Position numbers and translations under genes: made by a program. From an uncultured Candidatus Puniceispirillum sp. (GTDB taxonomy: Bacteria; Pseudomonadota; Alphaproteobacteria; Puniceispirillales; Puniceispirillaceae), in contig CAJJBY010000006.1 of the NCBI GenBank assembly GCA_905182545.1, positions 1 to 64,000 on the forward strand: a stretch of DNA of 64,000 bases, written 5' to 3'. The number at the start of each line of letters is the position of its first letter. Within the stretch, counting starts at the first letter, position 1. The notes beneath the pieces are model-generated. The model was not told where the DNA came from and made no database searches. It saw only the letters and a program-made list of their open reading frames with translations. This document shows, in pieces, positions 1-10,135 of the stretch.

Positions 1-345
1 AAAATTGTGCCCAAATCGAATATTTAAAGCGTTAGGCATCAAAAATTATTAATGACGCACGCAGTAGTGTCGGCGGATAGGCGGCGCACTTATATCATCT
101 TTACTGCCAATTTTGTGCTTTAAAATGAACAAGGCCGTCAGTTTGAGCGCAACTCCCCGAATTGAGGAAAAAAGACTGGCGCAAAGGCTGGCCAAGTTTT
201 GCGCGAAAATTCGTTAGGTTCAGTTTTACAGCTTTCAGCGCAAAGGCTGTCCCTGAGTGACGCTATTATATCTGCCCCATCGTCGCTAACTGCCGGCAAA
301 TTGACGGTTGGAATTTTGGCGCTGATCAAGTTTGTCTAACATCAG
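1..345. other. Left-edge region with no supported gene
   Basis: I see no convincing gene here. A short open frame on the minus strand (138-329) has no recognisable domain and overlaps repeat-like sequence. The segment holds a copy of a 19-bp motif (173-191) that recurs at 785-803 on the other side of the cyclic-nucleotide-binding gene, and a shorter echo of it near 238-249. Confidence 0.5.
173..191 (+). repeat. 19-bp direct repeat, copy 1
   Basis: AGACTGGCGCAAAGGCTGG. A second copy with one mismatch lies at 785-803, so the pair brackets the 346-747 gene. The core GCGCAAAGGCTG also recurs at about 238-249. No transposase or integrase accompanies the repeats, so their origin is unknown. Confidence 0.6.
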
Positions 346-747
346 CTAGCTATTGTCGATGGACTTATAAATATTTAGTTCTCTCCAGTATTTTTCTGCA
401 AGCGTATTTGCGTCACTTATCCTCAAAGCAAGCCCTCGAATGATTGCATTGCATATTGGGTCAGCTTGAGCCATTTTTGCCCGAAATACCGGCTCATCCA
501 GTTTGATGAGCATTGCGTTGGTCTTTGCTTTAACAGTCACAGTCCTTGGTTCTGAGGTGACGAGGCCAACTTCGCCAAACAATTCACCCTCGTTTAGAAC
601 GCCAAGGACCATTCCCTGTTTGCTTTCTATCTGAACGGAACCACTATGCACTAAATAGACGCTATCACTTGCATCATTGACGCTGTATATGACATCGCCT
701 GCCCTAACTGCTATCTTGGCGAAACTTTTTAAATTTATAGGTTTCAT
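346..747 (-). CDS. Cyclic-nucleotide-binding domain protein (Crp/Fnr-type effector domain only)
   Basis: A 133-residue protein that is essentially one cNMP-binding beta-barrel. The phosphate-binding-cassette-like stretch is visible at about residues 55-75 (GELFGEVGLVTSEPRTVTV), with the FGE and downstream R-T that contact cyclic nucleotide in this family. There is no helix-turn-helix, so it is not a complete Crp/Fnr regulator. It resembles stand-alone cNMP domains that act as small sensors or partner subunits. The C-terminal helix (residues 100-130) would be the usual hinge. It sits alone between short repeats; partner and ligand cannot be told from sequence. Confidence 0.75.
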   Translation of the reverse strand: MKPINLKSFAKIAVRAGDVIYSVNDASDSVYLVHSGSVQIESKQGMVLGVLNEGELFGEVGLVTSEPRTVTVKAKTNAMLIKLDEPVFRAKMAQADPICNAIIRGLALRISDANTLAEKYWRELNIYKSIDNS

Positions 748-960
748 TAGCTTTCCTTCCCATCAGCTATCCTGTCACATAAAGAGACTGGCGCAAATGC
801 TGGTTTGTTCCGTTTAAGTTAAGCTTATTGGCTCGCTCTCAAAGCCGCTATTGACTGCTTCGCCGCTGAAACGCCGCTTAAGGCGGGTTGTCCGGATGCC
901 GTCAGGTGTTTTCTCTAAAGTCACCAGTTTCTACTTGAGGACGGACATCTTGCTCTTGGC
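748..960. other. Intergenic region with repeat copy
   Basis: Holds the second copy of the 19-bp repeat and GC-rich sequence with no supported gene. It would include the promoter of the minus-strand cNMP-domain gene, but I could not place one with confidence. Confidence 0.4.
785..803 (+). repeat. 19-bp direct repeat, copy 2
   Basis: AGACTGGCGCAAATGCTGG, one mismatch from the copy at 173-191. The two copies are in the same orientation about 610 bp apart. Confidence 0.6.
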
Positions 961-1152
961 ATGCTGGATTCAGGGAAAATGTTTTACATCCCAATTGGTA
1001 TAGTGAAGGGCTTTATTCAGCGTGTCTATTTTTATAAAGTTCGGCAGCGCTTTGATATTCGGGTGAAAAATATTAGAGGCAAGGACCTTGTGTGGTTGAA
1101 TAATGATTTTAGGAGCCCTAAAGAGTTTGATCTCACTCCATATAAGCTATAG
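961..1152 (+). CDS. Small hypothetical protein (possible gene fragment)
   Basis: A 63-codon frame, unrecognised. The same frame stays open upstream to about 919 without an obvious start and reads LLEDGHLALGMLDSGKM through the ATG, so this may be the tail of an older, truncated gene rather than an intact one. It is rich in basic and aromatic residues, with no membrane segment and no known motif. Real coding status is doubtful. Confidence 0.2.
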   Translation: MLDSGKMFYIPIGIVKGFIQRVYFYKVRQRFDIRVKNIRGKDLVWLNNDFRSPKEFDLTPYKL

Positions 1153-1203
1153 TTAACCGCGGGTTTTGGCAATTGTGAGGATGCGCGGCGTTTGCCCCCA
1201 CCA

Positions 1204-2415
1204 TCATGGCTGGTCAGGCGCGATCGGGGCGGCGTCATTCACCTTGTTAAGGCCGCGCAATTTGGCAAAAACCATCGCGCCGCCAAGCGCAATGCCAATC
1301 GCCATAACCCCGCCCATTATCACCGCCGTTACCGGCCCGAACAGCGCCGCCGCACTGCCAGCGCGAACATCGCCCATTTCATTTGATGATGAAATGAAAA
1401 TTCCATTCACCGCGCTAACCCGCCCGCGAAGATGGTCAGGCGTGGCAATCTGAATAAGGCTAAGCCTGATATTCACGCTAACTATATCGGCCGCGCCGTA
1501 AATAAACAGCGCCGCCATGCTGATCCAGAAATTGGTCGACAGCCCGAACACCACAATCGAAACCCCGAAAACGAACAGCGCGAAAAACAGCTTCCAGCCG
1601 CATCCACGCATTTCGGGAAGGCTTGCCAACAGCACCCCAACAAACACCGCGCCAAAGGCGGGCATGCCGCGAAGTAGGCCAAGTTGTTCTGGGCCAATCA
1701 TCAAAATATCGGCAGCATAGATTGGCAATAACGTCACCACACTGCCAAGCAAGACGATAAACAGATCAAGCGCGATGGCGCCAAAAACAATCGAATTTGA
1801 GCGCACAAATTTCAACCCGCCAACAATATGTTCCCATGATCGCGGGGTTGGCTTAATGCGCGGCAAATTCGGCAAGAGCTGATAGCTAAGTGCCGACATC
1901 ACCATCAAACATGTCATCACCGCATAAACATGGAAATTGATCGCCACAATCAGCAGGCCGGCAATCAATGGCCCGCCGGTTTGCGCGATATTATTCACCG
2001 TCGAGCTAAAGGCAATGGCGCGACGAATTTGCGCTTGCGGAACAATATTGGGAATAATCGCCTGGCTTGCCGGAAAATACAGTGCCATCACACTGCCATG
2101 GGCGAATAAAAGCCCGAAAAGCAGCATCAAATCCAAGCTCTCGGCAAGCATTACCATGGTCAAGGCCAGCAAGATAATGGCATCGGCAATCGCACAGCAG
2201 GTTAAAATCTTTTTGCGGGCAAAGGTGTCGACAATCCATCCTGTCGCAAAAAAGAACACAAACACCGGCGATACTTGCATCAAACCGACAAGCGCCAGGT
2301 GAAACGGGTTTCCAGTATTTTGATAAATATGCCAGCCAAGCGCGACCGATAGCATCGCAATCACCAGATAATTGATCGCATTCGCGCCAAGGAAAAAGAA
2401 AAAATGACGCGGCAA
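1204..2415 (-). CDS. MFS transporter, EntS/MFS_3-like
   Basis: A 403-residue integral membrane protein with about twelve hydrophobic segments in two halves around a loop near residues 180-200. The family hallmark between TM2 and TM3 is present in variant form (GWIVDTFARKKI, about residues 58-69) and the matching site of the second half reads DHLRGRVSAV near residue 330. This places it with proton-driven exporters of the EntS/MFS_3 group; substrate unknown. The only start is a TTG immediately after an in-frame TAA, so the natural N-terminus may be slightly longer and lost to an indel. The C-terminus ends in a short soluble tail. Confidence 0.8.
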   Translation of the reverse strand: MPRHFFFFLGANAINYLVIAMLSVALGWHIYQNTGNPFHLALVGLMQVSPVFVFFFATGWIVDTFARKKILTCCAIADAIILLALTMVMLAESLDLMLLFGLLFAHGSVMALYFPASQAIIPNIVPQAQIRRAIAFSSTVNNIAQTGGPLIAGLLIVAINFHVYAVMTCLMVMSALSYQLLPNLPRIKPTPRSWEHIVGGLKFVRSNSIVFGAIALDLFIVLLGSVVTLLPIYAADILMIGPEQLGLLRGMPAFGAVFVGVLLASLPEMRGCGWKLFFALFVFGVSIVVFGLSTNFWISMAALFIYGAADIVSVNIRLSLIQIATPDHLRGRVSAVNGIFISSSNEMGDVRAGSAAALFGPVTAVIMGGVMAIGIALGGAMVFAKLRGLNKVNDAAPIAPDQP

Positions 2416-2494
2416 TTACATCTCGCTATGGCTGTTTGTTCTGAGCGATATCTTGTTGGTGGAACGCTATCTTGGCTGGTGTTTTGCCAAAAGG

Positions 2495-3481
2495 CTAGAT
2501 GACAAATCCGGCTTGCACCTTTTTGATTGCGGCCAAGGCATCAGTGGAAAGCGGCCCCTTATTTGCTGCGGCCGTTGCCTGTTGAAGCTCGTCAAGCGTT
2601 GCAATGCCAATTTCGGTTGTTGGCAAGGCCGGATTCGAAATCACATAACGGATTGCCAATTCGATCAATGATCCAGCATGGCCTGCCTCGACCAGCGACA
2701 TAAATGTAAGCCCGCGTTTCACATCGGTTGCATAATCGGTTTCAGACCCAATCGGCGTAACATTGGGCATGCCAAGCGGGTGACGCGCCGCGCTGCCAGA
2801 CAAGGCACCACCAGCCAGAACGCGAACACCAATCGCCCCAACGCCATGATCTTTGGCGGTTTCAAGAAGCAATTTATAATCATCTGACGGGTAATTGGCG
2901 GAGATTGACTCGCCAGCAGAGGGGACAAGCAGATTATAAAAGACCTGCGCGCTGTGAAATACACCGCAGGAAACCAGCTGGTGAACATCATCGGCTTCGC
3001 CTTTTGCCGTAAAGCCAAGAAACCGAACCTTGCTGGTTTCGCGAAGCTTGTCAAAAGCTGGCACAACCGCATCCATAATCTGATCAATCGTCAATGTGCC
3101 GCGAAAATCGGTTCGGCCCAAAGTGTTGTGGAGCTGGAAAATATCGACATGATCAAGTCTTAGCCTGGCGAGGCTGGCATCGAGCGAACGGGTGATGGCA
3201 CCATAAACATCGGATAAATCATCATTGCTTAGCCCGACTTTGGTGCTGATCACCAAACCGTCGCTATTGCCATTCAGCGCGCGGCCAAGATTTTCTTCGG
3301 AAACGCCATTGCCATAGCTTGCTGCCGTATCGAAAAAATTAATGCCATGATCACGCGCCCAGGCAATGGCACGATCCTGATCGCCAGCTTCGCCTTTGGT
3401 CATCAGCCCGCCAACGGCACCACACCCAAACGTCAGCCGTGAAACCGCAAGGCCGGTATTGCCAAAATTCCGTTTTTCCAT
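2495..3481 (-). CDS. Aldo/keto reductase
   Basis: A NAD(P)H-dependent oxidoreductase with the (alpha/beta)8 AKR fold, about 328 residues from the preferred start (MEKRNFG). The catalytic Asp-Tyr pair is in INFFDTAASYGNG (Asp about 55, Tyr about 60), the Lys is in VISTKVGL and the His in DIFQLHN. The C-terminal half keeps the cofactor-binding region (IGIATLDELQQA). The sequence resembles the sugar or L-fucose dehydrogenase-like group of AKRs, but the substrate cannot be assigned. It lies downstream of, and in the same direction as, nothing obviously related. Confidence 0.85.
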   Translation of the reverse strand: MEKRNFGNTGLAVSRLTFGCGAVGGLMTKGEAGDQDRAIAWARDHGINFFDTAASYGNGVSEENLGRALNGNSDGLVISTKVGLSNDDLSDVYGAITRSLDASLARLRLDHVDIFQLHNTLGRTDFRGTLTIDQIMDAVVPAFDKLRETSKVRFLGFTAKGEADDVHQLVSCGVFHSAQVFYNLLVPSAGESISANYPSDDYKLLLETAKDHGVGAIGVRVLAGGALSGSAARHPLGMPNVTPIGSETDYATDVKRGLTFMSLVEAGHAGSLIELAIRYVISNPALPTTEIGIATLDELQQATAAANKGPLSTDALAAIKKVQAGFVI

Positions 3482-3798
3482 GCGCCAATGCCCCTTTTGC
3501 ACTCAATGATGGTATTTCGATTGAAATCACAGGATATTATGCGTCTATTTTTGCGCGTCCACCAGCCCTAACGGCACAGGCGGCGTGGCATGATGCAAAA
3601 CAACGGCGCGGCATGAAAACAGGCGCTAAAAATGCTAGCAAACCCATTGCCTGAAACGGCTTGGCCGCGATAGGATTGTTACCGTCGTTGTCACGCTGCT
3701 ACGACAATGCATTATTTAAAACCATGCCGGAAATGATCTTGGCAAAAAGCTAAAAAGGCAAATAAGGCCAAAAAGGCGAATAGGGACTCTCATGTCAA

Positions 3799-4455
3799 AT
3801 GCGTGATAAAGACAAAAATAACCTACCAGCCGATTTCGCAAACAATGATGAAAGCTTGCCAATGGGCAGGGCGCTTCGTTGTGATTTTGTGGGTGGCGCG
3901 GTGCAGCATCGTTTGCGCTTTGGTGGTGGGCGCGGACAGGATTTGCCAAAGGCGGCCGGTTTCAAGCTGGGCATCAATCCGCATATTATCGATGCGTACG
4001 GCGGGGCTTGGCCGTGATGCGTTTCTGCTGGCTTCGCTTGGTGCCACGGTTACGATGATCGAACGATCGGCAGATATGCATGCATTATTGCATGATGGTA
4101 TGGCGCGGGCGCTTGATGCAGGCGGTGTTACTGCCGAAATCATCAACCGGATGACGCTGATCCATGGCGATGCTATCCAGCTTTTGCCCGATTATCGCCG
4201 GAAATCGTGCTTGTTGATCCGATGCATCCGCCGCGCAATAAATCGGCTTTGGTCAAGGTGGAAATGCGCCAAATCCGGGCGATTGTCGGCATTGATGATG
4301 ATCAGGCTCGCCTGATGCAAACCGCGCTGGCGCATGCGTCGCGACGTGTTGTGTTGAAATGGCCAGCCAAGGCCGCACCAATGGACGATATCCCGCCTGC
4401 ATCACATCAGATCATTGGCAAATCGGTTCGTTATGATGTGTTTATGCAATCTTGA
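3799..4455 (+). CDS. rsmJ: 16S rRNA (guanine-1516-N2)-methyltransferase RsmJ (two compensating frameshifts)
   Basis: Read across three frames this gives an RsmJ (DUF548) protein of about 218 residues. It starts with the GRALRCDFVGGAVQHRLRFG segment, continues with the SAM site TAGLGRDAFLLASLGATVTMIER and ends with the catalytic-type LVDPMHPPRNKSALVK motif. RsmJ methylates G1516 of 16S rRNA using S-adenosylmethionine. The frame breaks at about 3990 (one extra base before the TAGLGRD codons) and at about 4193 (one base missing before PEIVLVDPM), so the two changes cancel. The clean conservation on both sides suggests sequence errors rather than an old pseudogene. Confidence 0.8.
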
Positions 4456-4609
4456 TCGGTGGCCCTGATTGGTGAGGGTAAAAACTAACGTTGTTTACCT
4501 TTGGCAATTTGTTTTATGGTTGGGGCATGCAGGTAACTGGGTTCCGGCCAATGTGCCTTGATGCAGTTTAATTGCGCGCCATTAAATTACCGAAACAGGG
4601 AAAACGTCT

Positions 4610-5050
4610 ATGGATCATAAAATTGGTGTCATACCGTTTGATATTAGCGGTGATAACATTGCCATTATGTTTGTTACATCGCAGCGGCGTGGGCGCTGGA
4701 TTTTGCCAAAGGGCAATCTAAAGCCAGATGAAAGCCATAAAAAAGGGTGCAAGCGTGAAGCCTTTGAAGAGGCGGGAGTCAAAGGTCGTATCTTGACCGA
4801 TTTTCCGATGACCCATGTGGTGACCAAAACCGACAATGGCGCACTCAGTCAGGTTGCGGTGACCTATTATCCGATGCTGGTATCAAAGCAATTTGACGAA
4901 TGGCCCGAACAGCCAAAACGCGAACGCCATTGGGCGTTGCTAGACGATGCGCCACGGGTAACTGATCGTGAAGATTTCCGGCTGGTGATTAACCAATTTG
5001 CCGCGATTAAACCGCTGATACTAAAAACTGCAAAACATAAAAAAGCATAG
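4610..5050 (+). CDS. NUDIX hydrolase
   Basis: A 146-residue NUDIX-fold pyrophosphohydrolase. The full NUDIX box Gx5Ex7REUxEExGU is present at about residues 39-61 (GNLKPDE...REAFEEAGV), including the RE and EE that bind the catalytic metal. The N-terminal strand (KIGVIPFDISGDNIAIMFVTS) and the RRGRWILPKG lead-in resemble diadenosine-polyphosphate/diphosphoinositol-type NUDIX proteins, but the substrate is not certain. The last 44 bases overlap the end of the convergent phosphate transporter gene. Confidence 0.85.
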   Translation: MDHKIGVIPFDISGDNIAIMFVTSQRRGRWILPKGNLKPDESHKKGCKREAFEEAGVKGRILTDFPMTHVVTKTDNGALSQVAVTYYPMLVSKQFDEWPEQPKRERHWALLDDAPRVTDREDFRLVINQFAAIKPLILKTAKHKKA

Positions 5051-6508
5051 CGGCTAGCATGGCCGATGCTGGCACGGTGATGATCCATGCCGCGCCAATC
5101 GACAGCACAAATTGCCGCCTTACCAGCTTGCGCCGCAGTCTGATATTCACGTTTTGAAAAGCGTCAAGTGCGGTGGCGTTCAGCTTGTGACTTGGCTTTA
5201 GGCGCTTTTTATCGGGGTTTTCAATAAATTCACGAAGAAACCCAACGCCGAAAATGGCACCAATCGCAATATGGGTTGAACTGACCGGAAGACCTAATGT
5301 TGAGGCAATCAGCACGGTAACAGCCGAGGCCAGCGCAACGCAATAGGCACGCGGCGCGTTCAGGCGGGTGATTTTTTCCCCAACGGTATTGATCAATTTT
5401 GGCCCGAATAATAACAGGCCAAGGGCCAGACCCGCCGCGCCAATGATCATCACCCAAAGCGGAATGGAAACTTTTGCGGCAACACCACCCGAACTAAAGG
5501 TCGACACAATCGCGGCCAAAGGGCCAACGGCATTAGCCACATCATTCGCGCCATGCGCAAAACATAACAGCGAAACACCAATCACCAATGGCAGGTTAAA
5601 CAGCGTATAGATTTGCTTTTTGCGGTTGGTGATTGATTCGGCGCGTTTGGCGATATAGGGAACCGACAAAAGCCATGCGATAAAAAACGCGGCAATTGAA
5701 TAGGCGTAAATCTCGATCGTCGATGGTTTCCAGATTTTTTTCAGTCCCTTCATTGCCATATAGGCAGCAAAGGCGCTTGCCATCAAACCGATCAAAACCG
5801 GCACCCAGCGGCGCGCCGCTTGTTTGCGGTCTTCGACATTCAAAATCTTGACCTTGATCAATAGCAACAGGGCCGCGGCGACAATGCCGCCAAAAACAGG
5901 CGAAATAACCCAGCTTGCGGCGATTTTCGACATGGTTATCCAATTGACCAAGCCAAAGCCAGCCCCAGCAATGCCCGCCCCCATAACCCCGCCAACAATC
6001 GAATGGGTGGTTGAAACCGGCGCATTTAAAAAGGTTGCCAGATTAATCCATAGCGCGGCGGCGAATAGGGCGCTTAGCATCAGATTTCGAAAATCGGTCG
6101 CGGTCACGCCATCGCCAGGGTTGATAATGCCTTTGGCCACTGTCTGTACAACATCGCCGCCAGCCAGAATAGCACCGGCGCTTTCACAAACCGCAGCAAT
6201 CACAACGGCAGCGGTAACCGTCAGCACCTTGCCGCCAACCGCCGGCCCCATATTATTGGCAACATCATTTGCGCCGATATTCAGCGCCATGTAGCCGCCG
6301 ATAATCGCCGCGGCAACCAGCATGACGATATTTTCACTGGCAACATTAAGATTTAGGCTACCATAGATGCCAGAATAATTAAAAAGATGGCCGCAATCAC
6401 AAAGGGCAAAAGCCCTGATCGGGCATTTTTAACTTGGCCTTGTTGATAATTCATCCGGCGCAAATCATTGATATAGCGATTGGATTGCTTTAGCTGGTTC
6501 TTTTTCAT
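5007..6508 (-). CDS. PiT-family inorganic phosphate transporter (frameshifted near N-terminus)
   Basis: A sodium- or proton-coupled phosphate permease of about 500 residues. The two PiT signature repeats are visible: GGYMALNIGANDVANNMGPA in the N-terminal half and CFAHGANDVANAVGPLAAI in the C-terminal half. About ten to twelve membrane segments follow. The long frame begins at 6323, but the same frame stays open upstream (NLNVASENIVMLVAAA) and the missing N-terminus lies in another frame from ATG 6508 (MKKNQLKQS...) to a membrane helix ending near 6360, so one base is missing at about 6355-6365. PiT proteins of this group normally carry such a cytoplasmic start plus an extra helix. Confidence 0.85.
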
Positions 6509-6669
6509 GATCGCGCCTTGCACCGTGATTTTCGATATTGCCCGTTCATGACGGCATGCCAGCAACAGCATAGCCAATCAAAGCAGCTTAGATGGCAAAT
6601 TTACATATAGTTCGGTAGCGATAGCAAATTTGATCTGATCAGACAATCCAGAAATCAGATTTATTTTTC

Positions 6670-7259
6670 CTAGCAGGGTTGGTGGCCAAGCCATTGCCGA
6701 AGCCGTGTCTTGACATAAATTCCGTCAACATTTGGCAAGGCACGCGGCGGATTGTCAGTGGTGATCTTCACCACGGCCAAACGCGGACCAGTTGGGTCAT
6801 TCGGTTTATTGGTAAAAGCATCAAGAACATCATAATCATAGATTGTCTGACAACCAACAAACCCACAGCCAGCGGCAATCTTCGGCAAGGTCGACACCAT
6901 GTGAGGTATGGCTTTTCTTGCATGCCGGTTTCGCCAAAATGCTCGTTATCCAGAACAACAATGCTAAGGTTATTTGGCTTTTGCGCCGCAACCGTGGCAA
7001 GTGCGCCGATTCCCATTAAGGCCTCGCCATCGCCGGTGATGACCATCACTTGCCGGTCAGGTTCGGCAATGGCAAGACCAAGACCGATCATACCAGCACC
7101 ACCCATCGCGCCCCATAAATAGAAATTGGCATGATGGTCGCCAGCGGCATAGACATCATAGGTTGACGAGCCAAGGCCGCAAACCACAAGCATATTGTCA
7201 CGGTTTTGCAGCAAATGTTCTACCGCTGCACGGCGTTCAATTGTTACCATTTCTGACAT
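6670..7259 (-). CDS. Sulfopyruvate/phosphonopyruvate decarboxylase-like beta subunit, TPP-binding (frameshifted)
   Basis: C-terminal (pyrophosphate-binding) half of a thiamine-diphosphate decarboxylase, about 196 residues, as in ComE. The TPP motif GDG...N is seen as VITGDGEALMGIGAL...VVLDNEHFGETG. The start at 7259 is set by AAGGAG eight bases upstream, and the gene begins just after the stop of the alpha-subunit gene. One base is missing near 6895: the reading frame passes from QEKPYLTW to the frame reading MVSTLPKIAAGCGFVG, which is the normal continuation of the family. Together with the alpha subunit it would decarboxylate a sulfonated or phosphonated pyruvate. The exact substrate is inference. 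Confidence 0.75.
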
Positions 7260-7261
7260 CT

Positions 7262-7783
7262 CTACCACTCCTTGCGGCCAATAAGGCGCTGCGATAATAG
7301 AATTGCGATTTTCTGTTCACTGGCAAAAGCGGCGTAAAGTGCGGCATCAACCGTTGGCCCAACCTCTTCAGGGCTGTTACAACGCATCACTTCGACCCCC
7401 ATCATTTCAAAGCTGGTTGGGGTGGCGCGCGCCATTGGCACCTGCCATGAATTAAACTCGCCATATTCGCCGCGCATGCTGACAATCGTGACAAAGGGAA
7501 AATTGCAATTGGTGACAAGGCTAAGCATATTGACGCAATTGCCAACGCCGCTTGATTGCATCAAAAGCACCGATTTCTTGCCGCCAAGCCATGCACCGCA
7601 AGATGATGCAATGCCTTCTTCTTCGGTGGTCAGCACAATTGGCGTCATATCGGGATCATCATGAACCCGCCGGATTAAATGCGCATGACCGGCATCGGGA
7701 ACATAGGGAATCTGGCTGATGCCAGCTTTTTTGAAAGCGTTATAAATATCATCTTCCCAAATATGGGGTGTGGAAACAGCCAT
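7262..7783 (-). CDS. Sulfopyruvate/phosphonopyruvate decarboxylase-like alpha subunit
   Basis: N-terminal (pyrimidine-binding) half of a split TPP enzyme, about 173 residues, the size of ComD. The catalytic glutamate region is TTEEEGIASSCGAWLGGKKS (about residues 54-73), followed by the family stretch LMQSSGVGNCVNML. Start at 7783 (MAVSTPH) has a purine-rich site just upstream; a longer in-frame start at 7798 is less likely. It is the first gene of a two-gene operon with the beta subunit, divergent from the aldehyde dehydrogenase at 8077. The known roles of such pairs are sulfopyruvate decarboxylation (coenzyme M synthesis or sulfonate breakdown) and phosphonopyruvate decarboxylation. Confidence 0.8.
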   Translation of the reverse strand: MAVSTPHIWEDDIYNAFKKAGISQIPYVPDAGHAHLIRRVHDDPDMTPIVLTTEEEGIASSCGAWLGGKKSVLLMQSSGVGNCVNMLSLVTNCNFPFVTIVSMRGEYGEFNSWQVPMARATPTSFEMMGVEVMRCNSPEEVGPTVDAALYAAFASEQKIAILLSQRLIGRKEW

Positions 7784-8076
7784 TTGCTCTTCTCTCAATT
7801 ATCACGTTTCATTTGAATGCCGCAGACGATTGCGATGCTGTATAGATTTCGTGTGACCAAGAAAATGGTCCGTTAGATCATTACGATAAATAGGAAAGCG
7901 TGGCCAAGGCAACTGGCAAATGCTGGTGAGCGGGAAAATATTTCCAACCGCGCATTTGGATCGGCATTGGCAGCGGCGTTTTTTGCTGGCACTGTTGTGA
8001 CTGCTGGCCGTTTGGCCGTTGGGACATGATTTGAAATAACCGAAGGCCAAGCCCTTTTTGCAAGGAGATATGCGTA

Positions 8077-9553
8077 ATGAAGACCTATCAACATTATATC
8101 AATGGGGCGTTATGTGATCCGGCTTCGGGCGAATGGTTTGATAGTGAAAACCCCTATACGGGTGAAGTATGGGCCAAAATAGCCCGTGGCAATGCCAAAG
8201 ATGTGGATCGGGCGGTGTCAGCGGCAAAAGCCGCCTTTGACGGTGAATGGGGCGCAACCGGCCCAACCGCCCGTGGCAAGCTGATGGTCAAGCTGGCCGA
8301 AATTATCGAACGCGAGGCGGCACGGCTTGGCGAGATCGAAGTTCGTGATAATGGCAAGCTGATTGCCGAAATGGGTGCGCAAACCAAATATCTGGCTGAA
8401 TGGTATCGCTATTTTGGCGGGCTTGCCGACAAGATTGAAGGCGCGGTCATCCCCTCTGACAAGCCGGGAATTTTCAATTTCACCCGTTATGAGCCGCTTG
8501 GGGTTATTGGCATGATTACGGCGTGGAATTCGCCTTTGTTGTTGCTGGCATGGAAATTGGCACCGGCTTTGGCCGCGGGAAACACCGCGGTGGTAAAGCC
8601 ATCTGAATATACGTCTGCATCAACATTGGAATTTATGGCACTTATCGAAGAAGCTGGCTTTCCCGCTAGGTGTGGTGAATGCAATTACTGGTTTTGGTTT
8701 GGAGGTTGGGGCGCCTTTGGTTGATCACCCCCATGTTGATAAAATTGCCTTTACCGGCTCGGATGTGTCGGGGCAGAAAATTTATGAGGCAGCAGCCAAA
8801 AAAATCATGCCGGTCACGCTGGAACTTGGCGGAAAATCCCCCAATATCGTTTTTGAAGATGCCGATTTTGAAGCTGCCGTGATGGGCGCGATTTCAGGAA
8901 TTTTCGCAGCAACAGGGCAAACCTGCATCGCCGGATCACGGCTTCTTGTGCAGCGTTCGATCCATGATAAATTTGTAAAACGGCTTGTCGAGGTTGCTGG
9001 CGCGGCGAAAATTGGTGATCCAATGTTGACCGAAACGCATGTGGGGCCGGTCACAACCATGCCGCAATATGAAAAAATCATGGATTATATCAATATTGCG
9101 AAATCCGAAGGGGCTGTTTGTGTTCTTGGCGGCGATGCTTATCGCGGTGCGGGGGCGAAAGGCAAACAATTTGTCCAGCCAACCATCTTTACCGGCGTTC
9201 AAAACCAAATGCGCATCGCCCAAGAAGAAGTATTTGGGCCGGTTCTGTCAGTGATCCCGTTTGATACTGAAGATGAGGCAATTGCCATTGGCAATGACAT
9301 TGTTTACGGGCTGGCTGCTGGGGTTTGGACAAGTGATATTGGCCGCGCTTTGCGCATGTCGGAAAAGCTAAAAGCGGGAACGGTCTGGGTGAATACCTAT
9401 CGCGCGGTTAGCTTTACCTCGCCATTTGGTGGCTATAAGCGCAGCGGTGAAGGTCGTGAAAGCGGCAAGGAATCGATCAAGGAATTTTTGCAGGTCAAAT
9501 CGGTCTGGATTGCCCAGCAAACCACAGCCGCGAACCCCTTTATTATGCGCTAA
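8077..9553 (+). CDS. NAD(P)-dependent aldehyde dehydrogenase (one frameshift)
   Basis: An ALDH-superfamily enzyme of about 491 residues once one extra base at about 8668 is removed (GFPA followed by GVVNAITGFG). The catalytic Glu is in VTLELGGKSPN and the catalytic Cys in ATGQTCIAGSR; the Rossmann region AFTGSDVSGQKI and the substrate-side Asn in MITAWNSPL are also present. It oxidises an aldehyde to the acid with NAD(P). Divergent from the split TPP decarboxylase, it could take the aldehyde that enzyme makes (for example sulfoacetaldehyde or phosphonoacetaldehyde), which is inference from position. A ribosome site (AAGGAGAT) precedes the ATG. Confidence 0.85.
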
Positions 9554-9565
9554 TCATATGCTGTC

Positions 9566-10135
9566 TTACGGTCGCTGGCTAAGGTTTTTGGCTTGGCGTT
9601 TTGCCGCTAGCCGCTGGATGATGGCCGGTTTTGGCTGGTCAATTCTGCCGTGAAAATAATCAAGAATGGTGAAATCATCAGGCAGTCTTGCGGCCAGCTC
9701 GCCGTCCTGTAACAGAAAGTCAGGATTGCTTGGGCGGCCAAAGGCTTCATTGCCAGTGGCAAAGGTTTCATAAGCAAGATAACCGCCCTGCCGCACAAGC
9801 CCGAATAAATCATCAAGCCTTGGCCGGTAAAGGTAATTGGCGACAATCACAATATCGAACCCACCATCAGCAAAGCCCCAGATATTTGTATCTTCCAGAT
9901 CAAATTGGTAAATTTTGATCTGCGGACATCTGACCTTTAACGCTGCCAATGCAGCATGATCGCGGTCAATTGCCAAGAATGAGAACCGGCCGGGAAAAGC
10001 ATGATCCAGCGCGCAGCAATGCCGCCCGCTGCCAGCCGCAAAATCAAGAATTCTGGCGCCATCTGGCCAGTATTGCGCCTGCTGCATAATCCAATTAGAT
10101 GGCGGCGATAGCGGGGACGGGTTGGTCATTGGCAT
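9566..10135 (-). CDS. Class I SAM-dependent methyltransferase, TehB-like
   Basis: A 189-residue Rossmann-fold methyltransferase. SAM motif I is ILDFAAGSGRHCCALDHAF (about residues 29-47), the acidic end of beta-2 is AIDRD, and motif II/III reads GGFDIVIVANYLYRP. The length and spacing match the TehB/UbiG-like small methyltransferases of alphaproteobacteria. The start overlaps the end of the upstream hydrolase gene by 10 bases, indicating a coupled two-gene operon on the minus strand. Substrate unknown. Confidence 0.75.
   Translation of the reverse strand: MPMTNPSPLSPPSNWIMQQAQYWPDGARILDFAAGSGRHCCALDHAFPGRFSFLAIDRDHAALAALKVRCPQIKIYQFDLEDTNIWGFADGGFDIVIVANYLYRPRLDDLFGLVRQGGYLAYETFATGNEAFGRPSNPDFLLQDGELAARLPDDFTILDYFHGRIDQPKPAIIQRLAAKRQAKNLSQRP

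Noticed and set aside
138-329. A 63-codon open frame on the minus strand at the left edge.
   Set aside because: No recognisable motif, overlaps repeat-like sequence, and no ribosome site was found.
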